NCBI RefSeq assembly: GCF_001712755.1
Contig: NZ_MDKC01000003.1
Span: forward strand, 124,001-188,000
Length of the DNA: 64,000 nucleotides
DNA from: Gottfriedia luciferensis
GTDB taxonomy: Bacteria > Bacillota > Bacilli > Bacillales > Bacillaceae_G
Reading direction: 5' to 3'
A model generated the notes under the pieces. That model made no database searches and was not told the DNA's origin. It was given only the letters and a program-made list of their open reading frames with translations. Both the position numbers and the translations under genes were made by a program. Shown here in pieces: positions 1 to 8,283 of the stretch (position 1 is the stretch's first letter; each line of letters opens with the position of its first letter).

Positions 1-1019
1 TTTCGTTGTTTAAATACCTCATTATGAGATGAAACCATTGCTGATCCACTAGCTTCTGGTTGAATATATTGCTTCGCTTTATTAACAGCATTTGCGGCAT
101 CTTGAAATGCACCAGCAATTAATTGCAACTTTCCTTCATGCATAAGAATATCTCCAGCTGCGTAAATCCCTTCAATCGAAGTTTCACTCGTTGTATTCCC
201 TTTAATATAGAAATCTTGAATCATTTCTACTTTTATTTCACTGTTATTTAATAAAGAAGTATCTTGTTCATAACCGTGGTTTATGATTACTTCATCAATT
301 GCCAAATGAGATACTTCACCAGTTTCATTATTTGTCAGTTCAACCTTTTCTATTTCTTCATGGTTTTCACCAGCAATTAGTTTCGTAATAGATGTATTGA
401 AAAGACATTCAACTGAACTATTCATTAATTGGGAGACTTGTGCTTCATGACCTTTTAGTGCATCTTTTCGGTAAGTTAAATAAACTTTCTTAGCAATTGG
501 CTCTAACTCATTAGCCCAATCAATTGCAGAGTTACCACCACCAGAAACGATTACAGTTTTATTTTGGAAATGTTTAAGTGATTTTACTGTATAGTTTAAA
601 TTTGAAACCTCGAATCTTTCTGCACCATCTATTTGAAGTTTTGTTGGGTTTAATATACCGCTTCCAACTGCAACAATAACTGTTTTAGAATAATGTATTT
701 GGCCTGAAGCTGTATGTAAAACAAAAATGCCATTATCGTCACGAGTGATTGTGTCTACTTTTTCATTTAACACAACAGTCGGATCAAACGTTAATCCTTG
801 CTGAACAATTTGTCCGATAAATCTCTCGCCAGGGATTGGTGGTTGTCCTCCAACATCCCAAATCACCTTTTCAGGATAACAATGAACTTTACCGCCTAAT
901 TCAGATTGAAATTCTATAATTTTTGTTTTCATTTCTCGTAAACCACTATAAAAGGCAGAGTAAAGTCCAGCAGGACCTCCTCCGATTACTGTTACATCAT
1001 AAAGATCGTTCATATTCAT
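1..1019 (-). CDS. Ferredoxin--NADP reductase, YcgT/YumC type (cut by window edge)
   Basis: FAD- and NADPH-binding flavoprotein of the thioredoxin-reductase-like ferredoxin/flavodoxin reductase family. It has an N-terminal FAD motif GGGPAG near residues 13-18, an NADPH motif GGGNSA near residue 160 and a second FAD motif AAGD near residue 288. The CxxC redox pair of true thioredoxin reductases is missing, which favours the ferredoxin-NADP reductase subgroup. About 339 residues are visible and the family is about 330-350 long, so only a few C-terminal residues lie off the window. The ATG at 1019 is chosen because GGAG lies 10 nt upstream. A Fur-like box precedes it and a siderophore-transporter relic lies divergently upstream, so a role in reducing iron or iron-linked electron carriers is likely. 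The family is clear; the substrate is inferred. Confidence 0.9.
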   Translation of the reverse strand, partial: MNMNDLYDVTVIGGGPAGLYSAFYSGLREMKTKIIEFQSELGGKVHCYPEKVIWDVGGQPPIPGERFIGQIVQQGLTFDPTVVLNEKVDTITRDDNGIFVLHTASGQIHYSKTVIVAVGSGILNPTKLQIDGAERFEVSNLNYTVKSLKHFQNKTVIVSGGGNSAIDWANELEPIAKKVYLTYRKDALKGHEAQVSQLMNSSVECLFNTSITKLIAGENHEEIEKVELTNNETGEVSHLAIDEVIINHGYEQDTSLLNNSEIKVEMIQDFYIKGNTTSETSIEGIYAAGDILMHEGKLQLIAGAFQDAANAVNKAKQYIQPEASGSAMVSSHNEVFKQR

Positions 1020-1048
1020 TATGTTCTCACTCCAGAAGATTCTGTCAT

Positions 1049-1063
1049 TGATTATCATTCTCA
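1049..1063 (-). promoter_or_regulatory. Fur box upstream of the ferredoxin-NADP reductase
   Basis: TGATTATCATTCTCA matches the 7-1-7 Fur consensus TGATAATNATTATCA at 12 of 14 defined positions. It lies 30 nt before the start codon of the minus-strand reductase, where bound Fur-Fe would block transcription. Confidence 0.6.
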
Positions 1064-1163
1064 GTAAAATATAAACCATTTATGAGAATTTTTCAATGAT
1101 TTCACTAAAAATTAATATTGACAATATTAGTAAATGGACTTATATTAACCTAGTAACATTAAT

Positions 1164-1178
1164 TGATAATAATTATCA
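1164..1178 (+). promoter_or_regulatory. Fur box (perfect 7-1-7) upstream of the iron-transporter relic
   Basis: TGATAATAATTATCA is an exact 7-1-7 Fur inverted repeat. A second overlapping half-site array continues to about 1184. The control site survives although the genes it served are broken. Confidence 0.8.
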
Positions 1179-1221
1179 TTATCATTAACAGTTTGAATAT
1201 TAAATGAATGGAGGTCCGTTT

Positions 1222-1482
1222 ATGGTTCGGTTATATACTAATGAATTGACCATTGGTTATGGTGATCGTTCTCTTGTAAAAGACCTTAATATAAAAATTC
1301 CGGATAAACAAATTACAACAATCATCGGTTCAAATGGTTGCGGTAAATCGACTCTTTTGAAGGCGGTTACAAGAATAATCTCTCATCAATCCGGAACGAT
1401 TATTTTAGATGGAGAAAACATTGCTTCAAAGAATACTAAAATACTAGCTAAAAAAATGGCGATTCTTCCTCAAACACCTTAA
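1222..1482 (+). pseudogene. Siderophore ABC transporter ATPase, N-terminal fragment (FecE/FhuC-like)
   Basis: The first 86 or so residues of an iron-siderophore importer ATPase. The Walker A motif GSNGCGKST and the Q-loop region ILPQTP are intact. The ABC signature, Walker B and H-loop are absent, so the product cannot hydrolyse ATP. The reading frame stops at 1482, exactly where the sequence switches to a permease. The ATG at 1222 is preferred over 1204 because GGAGG at 1209-1213 lies 8 nt upstream of it. It is the 5' product of an internal deletion that removed the rest of the ATPase gene and at least the first two thirds of a permease gene. Confidence 0.85.
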
Positions 1483-1826
1483 ACCTTCTTAATTTAAATG
1501 AGCCTGTTGCAATCGGGGTAGGGGTCTCATTAGAAAAGGAAAGAATTGTTTTAATGTTAGCAGCAGTTGCATTAGCAGCATCTGCTGTTTCAGTAACAGG
1601 AGGAATTGCGTTTATCGGATTAATGGCACCACATATTGCTAAGAGTTTAGTTGGCCCAAGAAATCAATTATATATACCCATTGCAATATTAATTGGTGGA
1701 TTATTACTATTAGTTGCCGACATAATCGGAAGAAACTTAGTCGATCCAGAAGGAATACCAGCAGGGATTATAGTAGCCTTAATCGGTGGACCTTACTTTG
1801 TATATTTAATTTTAAAAAAGGCTTAA
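1476..1826 (+). pseudogene. FecCD-family siderophore permease, C-terminal fragment
   Basis: Reading the frame through 1476-1826 gives about 116 residues matching the end of FecCD permeases: the TLN..NLNEPVAIGVG segment, then GGIAFIGLMAPHIAK and the closing transmembrane helices. A full permease is about 340 residues. The fragment has no start or ribosome site of its own and lies in a different frame from the ATPase fragment. The two homology segments abut at about 1475-1482, so this is a single clean deletion junction rather than scattered decay. Confidence 0.85.
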
Positions 1827-1832
1827 TTAAGA

Positions 1833-1880
1833 GAAAAAGACATTGTGAACAACTCAAATCGTTCATACAATGTCTTTTTT
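1833..1880. terminator. Bidirectional terminator between permease relic and xpt
   Basis: The arms AAAAAGACATTGT and ACAATGTCTTTTT, extended by GAAC/GTTC, form a strong hairpin with A and T runs on both sides. It serves the convergent plus and minus transcripts. Confidence 0.85.
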
Positions 1881-1884
1881 ATGT

Positions 1885-2712
<828 letters not shown>

Positions 2713-2749
2713 TTAATAGGTGTAAATTATTAGCATTATTGAATACTAC

Positions 2750-3316
2750 TTAATACAGTTTACAAATAAACTTGGTGAATTCCTTTATTAAATCCTGGTC
2801 ATAAACGGTACCACTTAGTTTTTGAATTTTTTTTAACGATATTTCAATTGAACATTTTTTTCTATAAGAACGATCATGGGTTAATGCATCAAAACTATCA
2901 ACTATTCTAATTATTTTCGAATTAAAATCAATTTCGTTACTATATAAGCCTTCATAGCCGGTCCCATCAATATTTTCGTGATGATAACGTACAGCATTTA
3001 AAATATCATTATGATATGATAAATTTTTTAATAAATCATGCCCATAAATTGTGTGATTCTTCATTAGATTCCACTCGAAATCAGTAAGAGGACCTCTTTT
3101 TGTAACAATTGAATTTGGTATTTTTAGCTTACCAATATCATGTACATAACCAATAAAATGTAATTGATTGGTTTGACGTAAAGTGAGATCTAAATATCTA
3201 CTGAATTTATAAGATAATTCACCTACACGCATCCCGTGTAAAAAAGTATCATGATCAAGCTGCCTTAATAGTTCAACTAGCTCATTTGTGACGAATGTTG
3301 ACCTTTCTTTTATCAT
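2750..3316 (-). CDS. HD-GYP-type phosphohydrolase domain protein
   Basis: A 188-residue stand-alone HD domain with the motif HDIGK near residue 59, a following NHTIYGHDLL and the third block HHENIDGTGYEG. In canonical HD-GYP c-di-GMP phosphodiesterases that block reads GYP; here it is GYE, so substrate use may differ. There is no receiver, PAS or membrane segment. The ATG at 3316 follows AAAGGTG with 5 nt spacing. It sits just downstream of the AtxA-like regulator gene on the same strand (34 nt gap) and the two could be cotranscribed. Metal-dependent cyclic-nucleotide or related phosphohydrolase activity is inferred. Confidence 0.75.
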   Translation of the reverse strand: MIKERSTFVTNELVELLRQLDHDTFLHGMRVGELSYKFSRYLDLTLRQTNQLHFIGYVHDIGKLKIPNSIVTKRGPLTDFEWNLMKNHTIYGHDLLKNLSYHNDILNAVRYHHENIDGTGYEGLYSNEIDFNSKIIRIVDSFDALTHDRSYRKKCSIEISLKKIQKLSGTVYDQDLIKEFTKFICKLY

Positions 3317-3350
3317 AAAATCACCTTTGAATGCTTATTCAAAATAAAAT

Positions 3351-4784
3351 TTATTTTAATAAATGGGCGATATGATTAATATCGCGTTGTGAAAGAGTAG
3401 AACTAATTACCGCAATTGGAACAATATCGATATCAATTTGAAAATCAGCAATGATAAAGTCCAAACGTAATTCACTAATCGTTTCAGGACTCAGTTCGCC
3501 GTTTTGGAGTTCAACAAATTGTATTTTATCTCTAAATTCTTTTATGAGTTTAGTTGTTATATACTGTCTTACACCATAACCTTCAGAACATAACAGTAGT
3601 ACCCTTTTTTTCACTAATGATAATTTAATGATGATTGCTTGAATATTTAATGTGATTTTAGCAATTACTTCATTATTTACTTCTGGGTATGAAAAGTAAT
3701 TGCACCAATTGTGAAATACAGTTTTTACTTTATAAAATAACTCTGGATAACGCTTTTTAACGTATTCGGAAATGAGAGAAGATCGTTCAAATCTACCGTT
3801 TAAAAAAAGAATTAGGGAAAATGCTTTAAATTGTTTTTGAAGAGTGAGAATAAAATCATTATGATCATGTAATTTTATACTAAGCTTTTTTTCGAGCATC
3901 GTAACGAGCTCGTGTAATTCTATATATTGTTTTTCTGATTTATTATGGTAGCTATTTATAATTTTATCTTGAGGTTCATTATCGCTAGAAAAAAAAGGGG
4001 ATGCAGATATCATTATAGAAAGAGCGTTTAGTTCATTTAATGGAATTGATACTTTATAAATATTTTCTAGCTGTATGCAAATATCAGTTGCAACTGAAAA
4101 AAACTTTGAATCCTTAATATTATTAGAAGGATTTAAATCCAATTGTATATCTCGGTCAATTCTTTGAAGCATCGTACCAACATAATAAATATATTTATCT
4201 AGAGTAGGTGGAAATAAAAATAAATTATTTTTTTCTGCTGATTTTGTCACTACTTTTTTTATAATAGAAAACGATAGAGAATCATAAGGCCATTTATTAG
4301 TATGGGAATATAGACCATACAATACGTCACAGCATAAGATTCTTTTTTGAAACTCATTACCTACAATTTCAAGTGGTGCACGCTTCAAAATTAAATTATA
4401 CGACTTCAATAAGTTGTCTACTCGTTCGAGAATTTTATAAACAGTATTGTGATGCGTATATAAGACTTTTCCTAAATCACTAATGTGTTCAATTTCTTTT
4501 ATTAGAATAAACATGATTACCTGAAGCGATAAAGAATTCTTAACAAAAAGTGAACGAACTTGATCAAGCGATGAATTAATTGGATTATTTATATAAATAC
4601 CTTTTCCTTTTATCGTTTCAATATGCCATCCTTCTGGGAATGTGGAATTGATAATTTGTATATCAGTTCGAATTGTTTTCTCAGTGCAATTTAAATTTTT
4701 AGCAAGCTCCTCTGTTTTGAACCATTTTTCTTGACTACTTAAAATATCGATTAAGTGTAATCTTCTTATACTCGCCTTATCCAT
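3351..4784 (-). CDS. AtxA/Mga-like PRD-containing transcriptional regulator
   Basis: 477 residues, close to AtxA and AcpA (about 475-483). A winged HTH of the Mga type covers roughly residues 1-75 (ELAKNLNCTEKTIRTDI). A middle region follows the PRD-like layout. The C-terminus (about residue 390 on: RVLLLCSEGYGVRQYI, later DFIIADFQIDID) resembles a PTS EIIB fold used for dimerisation in AtxA. Proteins of this type sense sugar-PTS phosphorylation and activate transcription. The ATG at 4784 follows AGGAG with 5 nt spacing. The 386-bp region upstream carries two 19-bp dyads 100 bp apart, which are candidate operators. Which AtxA/Mga subgroup it belongs to and what it regulates are not known; the neighbouring membrane gene and TOMM cluster are possible targets. 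Confidence 0.72.
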   Translation of the reverse strand: MDKASIRRLHLIDILSSQEKWFKTEELAKNLNCTEKTIRTDIQIINSTFPEGWHIETIKGKGIYINNPINSSLDQVRSLFVKNSLSLQVIMFILIKEIEHISDLGKVLYTHHNTVYKILERVDNLLKSYNLILKRAPLEIVGNEFQKRILCCDVLYGLYSHTNKWPYDSLSFSIIKKVVTKSAEKNNLFLFPPTLDKYIYYVGTMLQRIDRDIQLDLNPSNNIKDSKFFSVATDICIQLENIYKVSIPLNELNALSIMISASPFFSSDNEPQDKIINSYHNKSEKQYIELHELVTMLEKKLSIKLHDHNDFILTLQKQFKAFSLILFLNGRFERSSLISEYVKKRYPELFYKVKTVFHNWCNYFSYPEVNNEVIAKITLNIQAIIIKLSLVKKRVLLLCSEGYGVRQYITTKLIKEFRDKIQFVELQNGELSPETISELRLDFIIADFQIDIDIVPIAVISSTLSQRDINHIAHLLK

Positions 4785-4930
4785 CTCATCTCCTACTTTG
4801 ATCTAAATTAATATTTTTACTAACATAAATAAACTAACTAATTTTGTGATAACAATCACAAAAAGTGTTGTTGAGATAATGTTTTCAAAATTATTTTAAA
4901 CTTAGATGATGAATATGCATATGACTATTT

Positions 4931-4949
4931 TTACCGTTAAAAACGGTAA
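4931..4949. promoter_or_regulatory. Candidate operator 1 (19-bp dyad)
   Basis: TTACCGTTAAAAACGGTAA is a perfect inverted repeat with arms TTACCGTT/AACGGTAA. It lies 146 bp upstream of the AtxA-like regulator start, in the divergent region shared with the gene at 5171. No T run follows, so it is not a terminator. The binding protein is unknown. Confidence 0.5.
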
Positions 4950-5030
4950 TAAATATTTATTAATCTGCAATCTTCTTATATCTACCGAAGGGCATACATC
5001 TACTCATGAATTTTTATATATTATCTGTTT

Positions 5031-5049
5031 TTACCTATCAAAACGGTAA
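5031..5049. promoter_or_regulatory. Candidate operator 2 (19-bp dyad)
   Basis: TTACCTATCAAAACGGTAA repeats the outer TTACC/CGGTAA and the length of the dyad at 4931-4949, beginning exactly 100 bp later. It lies 121 bp before the start at 5171. The rest of 4785-5170 shows no other gene. Confidence 0.5.
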
Positions 5050-5170
5050 AAAAGAGTATTTGAAACGTTAATAAGCAAGGCTATAATTTATTTTGAAAAG
5101 GAATCCGTTTAATTTGTAAACGGATGTGATCATGGCTGTTCCTCTAAATGGGGAGATGAGGAGGGAATTG

Positions 5171-5653
5171 ATGGGGATCGTGTTACTTTTTTTTATCCTA
5201 GGAAAACTTTTGCTAGTTCAGTCTATGTTACATAGCCGAATTACTTTATTAGGATTATTATTTAGTATTTTTATTGTTGTTTTGCTATATTTACTTCCAA
5301 TCTTTTTAGAATTCAATAAAAGAGAACGATCTATTGGTTATAGTTTTACTTCATTAGTGGTTGGATTTATATTGTTAATCTGTACGGTTTATGAAAGATA
5401 TGCTGTGTTTGTATTTTCTACTCTTGATCAAACTGAAGAAATCTCCAATACAATATTCTCGTTTTTTATGATAGGGGACTTACTTTTCATTTTTGATTTT
5501 CTATTATTACTATACCTCATACTATTCAAAGTACTTAAAATAAAGCCAGCGAAATTAATTTTTGGAAAAGAAATCAGGAGAAATAAAAAAGCAATTAAAA
5601 AGAATGTATTTTCATATTCACCCCTTAATAACATTAAACTTAATGAAGATTAA
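5171..5653 (+). CDS. Small membrane protein, possibly a truncated LTA synthase membrane domain
   Basis: 160 residues with about four hydrophobic segments and a basic C-terminal tail. The ATG at 5171 is chosen over one at 5126 because GGAGG lies 6 nt upstream. The layout and the segment CTVYERYAVFVFSTLDQTEEI followed by GDLLFIFD resemble the N-terminal membrane region of lipoteichoic acid synthases (about 620-650 residues), but the extracellular sulfatase-fold catalytic domain is missing. It could be a remnant, or an independent membrane protein. The assignment rests on pattern resemblance only. It ends before a strong terminator. Confidence 0.45.
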   Translation: MGIVLLFFILGKLLLVQSMLHSRITLLGLLFSIFIVVLLYLLPIFLEFNKRERSIGYSFTSLVVGFILLICTVYERYAVFVFSTLDQTEEISNTIFSFFMIGDLLFIFDFLLLLYLILFKVLKIKPAKLIFGKEIRRNKKAIKKNVFSYSPLNNIKLNED

Positions 5654-5710
5654 GGAATACTGATTTTAATGATGAAAAAGTATAGAAAAAAATGAAAGAC
5701 GTACAAAGAA

Positions 5711-5736
5711 CCTCACTTTTGATGTGAGGTTTTTTT
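5711..5736 (+). terminator. Intrinsic terminator after the small membrane protein
   Basis: Arms CCTCAC/GTGAGG with a 7-nt loop and seven T residues. Confidence 0.85.
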
Positions 5737-5933
5737 GCACTTTCAATCAGTTCAAAATTTTACTAATGAGTAATAAATTGGGCAATTGAATCGGTAACAA
5801 TGCCCAAGCACTCGACATATTTTGTTGTTGAGAGTCTGCGTTTTAGTAGATTCAAATTAGGGAATCGTATTTATTTTTTATAAGTACGTTATGTTTTTAT
5901 TCGCTTTCAAATTTTATGTCGGAGGTTATAAAA

Positions 5934-6161
5934 ATGTATGATTTTCAAAGAGAGCTTCAAGAATTAAACGTTGGACAGTTTCAATCAAGTCAAGTAGTTC
6001 CATGGGATTATAATCAGTATCAAACTCAAGATGTACGTATGTGCTTTGGTATTTTCCCTTTTTTTAGTTGCTTTGGATGTGGAGGTTGCTTTGGATGTGG
6101 AGGCTGTGGAGGCTGTTTCCGTTGCGGAGGCTGCGGTCACTGCGGTCGCTGTCACCGTTAA
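5934..6161 (+). CDS. TOMM bacteriocin precursor peptide, heterocycloanthracin/sonorensin family
   Basis: A 75-residue ribosomally made precursor. The leader MYDFQRELQELNVGQFQ...VVPWDYNQYQ matches the conserved leader of the Cys-Xaa-Xaa repeat bacteriocin family known from the B. anthracis/B. cereus group. In the core, ten cysteines follow at a strict period of three residues (mature spacing C-x-x, x mostly Gly or Phe), plus one earlier Cys. These are the expected sites for cyclodehydration and oxidation to thiazoles. The ATG at 5934 is used because GGAGG at 5921-5925 lies 8 nt upstream; the earlier in-frame ATG at 5916 sits inside that ribosome site. A terminator separates it from the modification genes, so precursor mRNA should exceed enzyme mRNA. 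Confidence 0.93.
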   Translation: MYDFQRELQELNVGQFQSSQVVPWDYNQYQTQDVRMCFGIFPFFSCFGCGGCFGCGGCGGCFRCGGCGHCGRCHR

Positions 6162-6201
6162 TTGTAATGTTTCATAAAAACTATTTGTCCATTTAGACAA
6201 T

Positions 6202-6231
6202 AAACCCCTACTTAATTTATGTAGGGGTTTT
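6202..6231 (+). terminator. Attenuating terminator between precursor and modification genes
   Basis: AAACCCCTAC/GTAGGGGTTT hairpin followed by a short T run. Read-through would supply the downstream enzymes at a lower level. Confidence 0.8.
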
Positions 6232-6336
6232 ACTAGTTATGTTATGACATAAGGAATACATAAAATACATAGGATTATGAAGAAAGTATTTATGCTATTC
6301 AATGTACAACTCACTGGATCGAAGGGGTTGAAAAGG

Positions 6337-8283
6337 ATGTCAAAATTGAATCCATCTACACGGCTAAAGGTTAATCGAGATACTTTTTTTGTACCTGATT
6401 CGAATGGAGGTGTCTATTTTAGGAATAATTTAAGTTCATTTCGTATGGAAGGTGCTTCTGTTTATCAGTGGATCGAAAAGTTACTTCCTATGTTTAACGG
6501 TGAACACTCAATAGGAAGTTTAACAAATGGTTTGCCAGACCAATACCGAGATCGAGTTTATGAAATTGGTGAGACTTTATATAAAAATGGTTTTGCACGA
6601 GACATAAGTAAGGATCATCCACATCAATTATCTGAAGATATTCTAAATAAGTATGCGAGTCAAATTGAGTTTTTAAATTGTTTTGGGGATTCTGGTTCCT
6701 ATCGTTTTCAAACTTATCGTCAATCCAAGATATTGGCAATTGGTTCTGGAACAATTGTCACTTCGCTAGTTTCAGCATTATTAGAGTCGGGGTTAGCGAA
6801 ATTCCATCTTTTAATAACGAATACTGAAAATACAGATAAAAAACGAATAAAAGAAATTGTAGACAACGCACGTAGGACAGATCATGAAGTCGAAGTTGAA
6901 TTAATTAAGAGAAAGAAGCTTTCATTACAAGAGATTGTTTCTACTTTTGATTCGATTTTGTATGTATCAGAAGATGATCATGTTTATGAACTTAAAATGC
7001 TCAATGAGATTTGTAAAAGAGAGAAAAAGAGATTTATCCCAGCAATTTCTTCGCAAAAGATTTGTATGGCCGGGCCACTAGTGACATCAAGTTCTGAAGC
7101 TTGCTTCGAGTCGGCATGGAGAAGTGTGCATCAAAACATACTCTGTGAAGAAGGAACCAACCAACCATTGTCTTTGATGACATCAGCAATGTTGGCAAAT
7201 ATAATGGTGTTCGAGTTATTTAAGGATATTACAAAGTCACGAGAAACAGAAAAGAATAATCAGGTTTATATTATTAACCAAGAGACGTTAGAGGGCAGTT
7301 GGCACTCATTCTCACCTCATCCACTAGTGACTGGAAAAGCGAAAGCTAAAATAGTTCATAATTTTGAGGAAAAGTTAGAGCAAAACAAACCTAGAGGAGA
7401 TCTAAGTAAGTTAATAACTTACTTAGGGCAGTTCAATTCACAAGAAACTGGATTATTTCACGTTTGGGATGAGGGCGAATTAAATCAACTTCCATTAGCT
7501 CAATGTCGGATACAAGTAGTAGATCCTCTGACAGAAGGTCCAGTAAAACTATTAACGAGTACGATTTGTACTGAATTAACTCATGAAGAAGCACGAAGAG
7601 AGGCGGGACTTACTGGAGTTGAAATGTATGTATCTCAAATAGCGAGTCAACTTATTAAGAATTCTGAGTCTGATGTTGTAGAGTGTATTGAACCTGGGGA
7701 ATACATCGCAATCGCTACTGGTCAAACTTTTTCAGAAAGTATTTGTAGAGCACTACAAAAATATTTGTCTGAAGAGCTTAATAAACAAACGAGTGATCAT
7801 AAAAATCATATTCAAGAAATTAAAGCGATAAAAATTGAAGATAATTGTGCTCAATTTTATTTACAAACATTAAATACAATACATGAATCTCCAAAAATAG
7901 CATTAGGAAAAGAGATATGTGGCTTTCCAGTAGTCTGGGTTGGTACAGAAAAAGGCTGGTATAGAAGTGTTGGATTAAATATAACAATGGCCTTACAAGA
8001 TGCACTAAAACAAGTTCTAAAGGAGTCACAAAATAAGATTCAATTAATTGCATCAACAGCTATTCAAAGTTCGTTAGTTATAGTGGAAGAAAAGCAAATA
8101 CCCGAAATGATTATTCCTCAATCTAATCGTGCTCAACATACTGATTTATTAATCGCGGCTATAGATATTTTAAAACAGAAAAATATGGAATTACAAACAT
8201 TGGAGTTTATGCTTGAATCGATTAATGTAGATGAACTAGCGGGAGTTTATGGTGTCTTGTTAAGAGAGGTGAGCTCAACTTGA
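6337..8283 (+). CDS. Thiazole-containing bacteriocin maturation protein (ThiF-like)
   Basis: 648 residues. It matches the large 'putative thiazole-containing bacteriocin maturation protein' family found with heterocycloanthracin clusters. The N-terminal region (RLKVNRDTFFVPDSNGGVYFRN) is characteristic of that family. A nucleotide-binding-like segment AIGSGTIVTSLVSALLESGL near residues 131-150 recalls the ThiF/E1 Rossmann fold, but no CxxC zinc pairs are seen, so a non-catalytic scaffold or partner role is possible. The start at 6337 is preferred over 6277 because AGGGG lies 9 nt upstream and family members begin at this point. The stop overlaps the next start by 4 nt (TTGA), indicating translational coupling to the YcaO gene. 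Confidence 0.85.
   Translation: MSKLNPSTRLKVNRDTFFVPDSNGGVYFRNNLSSFRMEGASVYQWIEKLLPMFNGEHSIGSLTNGLPDQYRDRVYEIGETLYKNGFARDISKDHPHQLSEDILNKYASQIEFLNCFGDSGSYRFQTYRQSKILAIGSGTIVTSLVSALLESGLAKFHLLITNTENTDKKRIKEIVDNARRTDHEVEVELIKRKKLSLQEIVSTFDSILYVSEDDHVYELKMLNEICKREKKRFIPAISSQKICMAGPLVTSSSEACFESAWRSVHQNILCEEGTNQPLSLMTSAMLANIMVFELFKDITKSRETEKNNQVYIINQETLEGSWHSFSPHPLVTGKAKAKIVHNFEEKLEQNKPRGDLSKLITYLGQFNSQETGLFHVWDEGELNQLPLAQCRIQVVDPLTEGPVKLLTSTICTELTHEEARREAGLTGVEMYVSQIASQLIKNSESDVVECIEPGEYIAIATGQTFSESICRALQKYLSEELNKQTSDHKNHIQEIKAIKIEDNCAQFYLQTLNTIHESPKIALGKEICGFPVVWVGTEKGWYRSVGLNITMALQDALKQVLKESQNKIQLIASTAIQSSLVIVEEKQIPEMIIPQSNRAQHTDLLIAAIDILKQKNMELQTLEFMLESINVDELAGVYGVLLREVSST

Noticed and set aside
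5985..6200. Ala/Thr-rich antisense frame opposite the TOMM precursor
   Set aside because: Its composition is the complement of the Cys-Gly repeat and it lacks a ribosome site.
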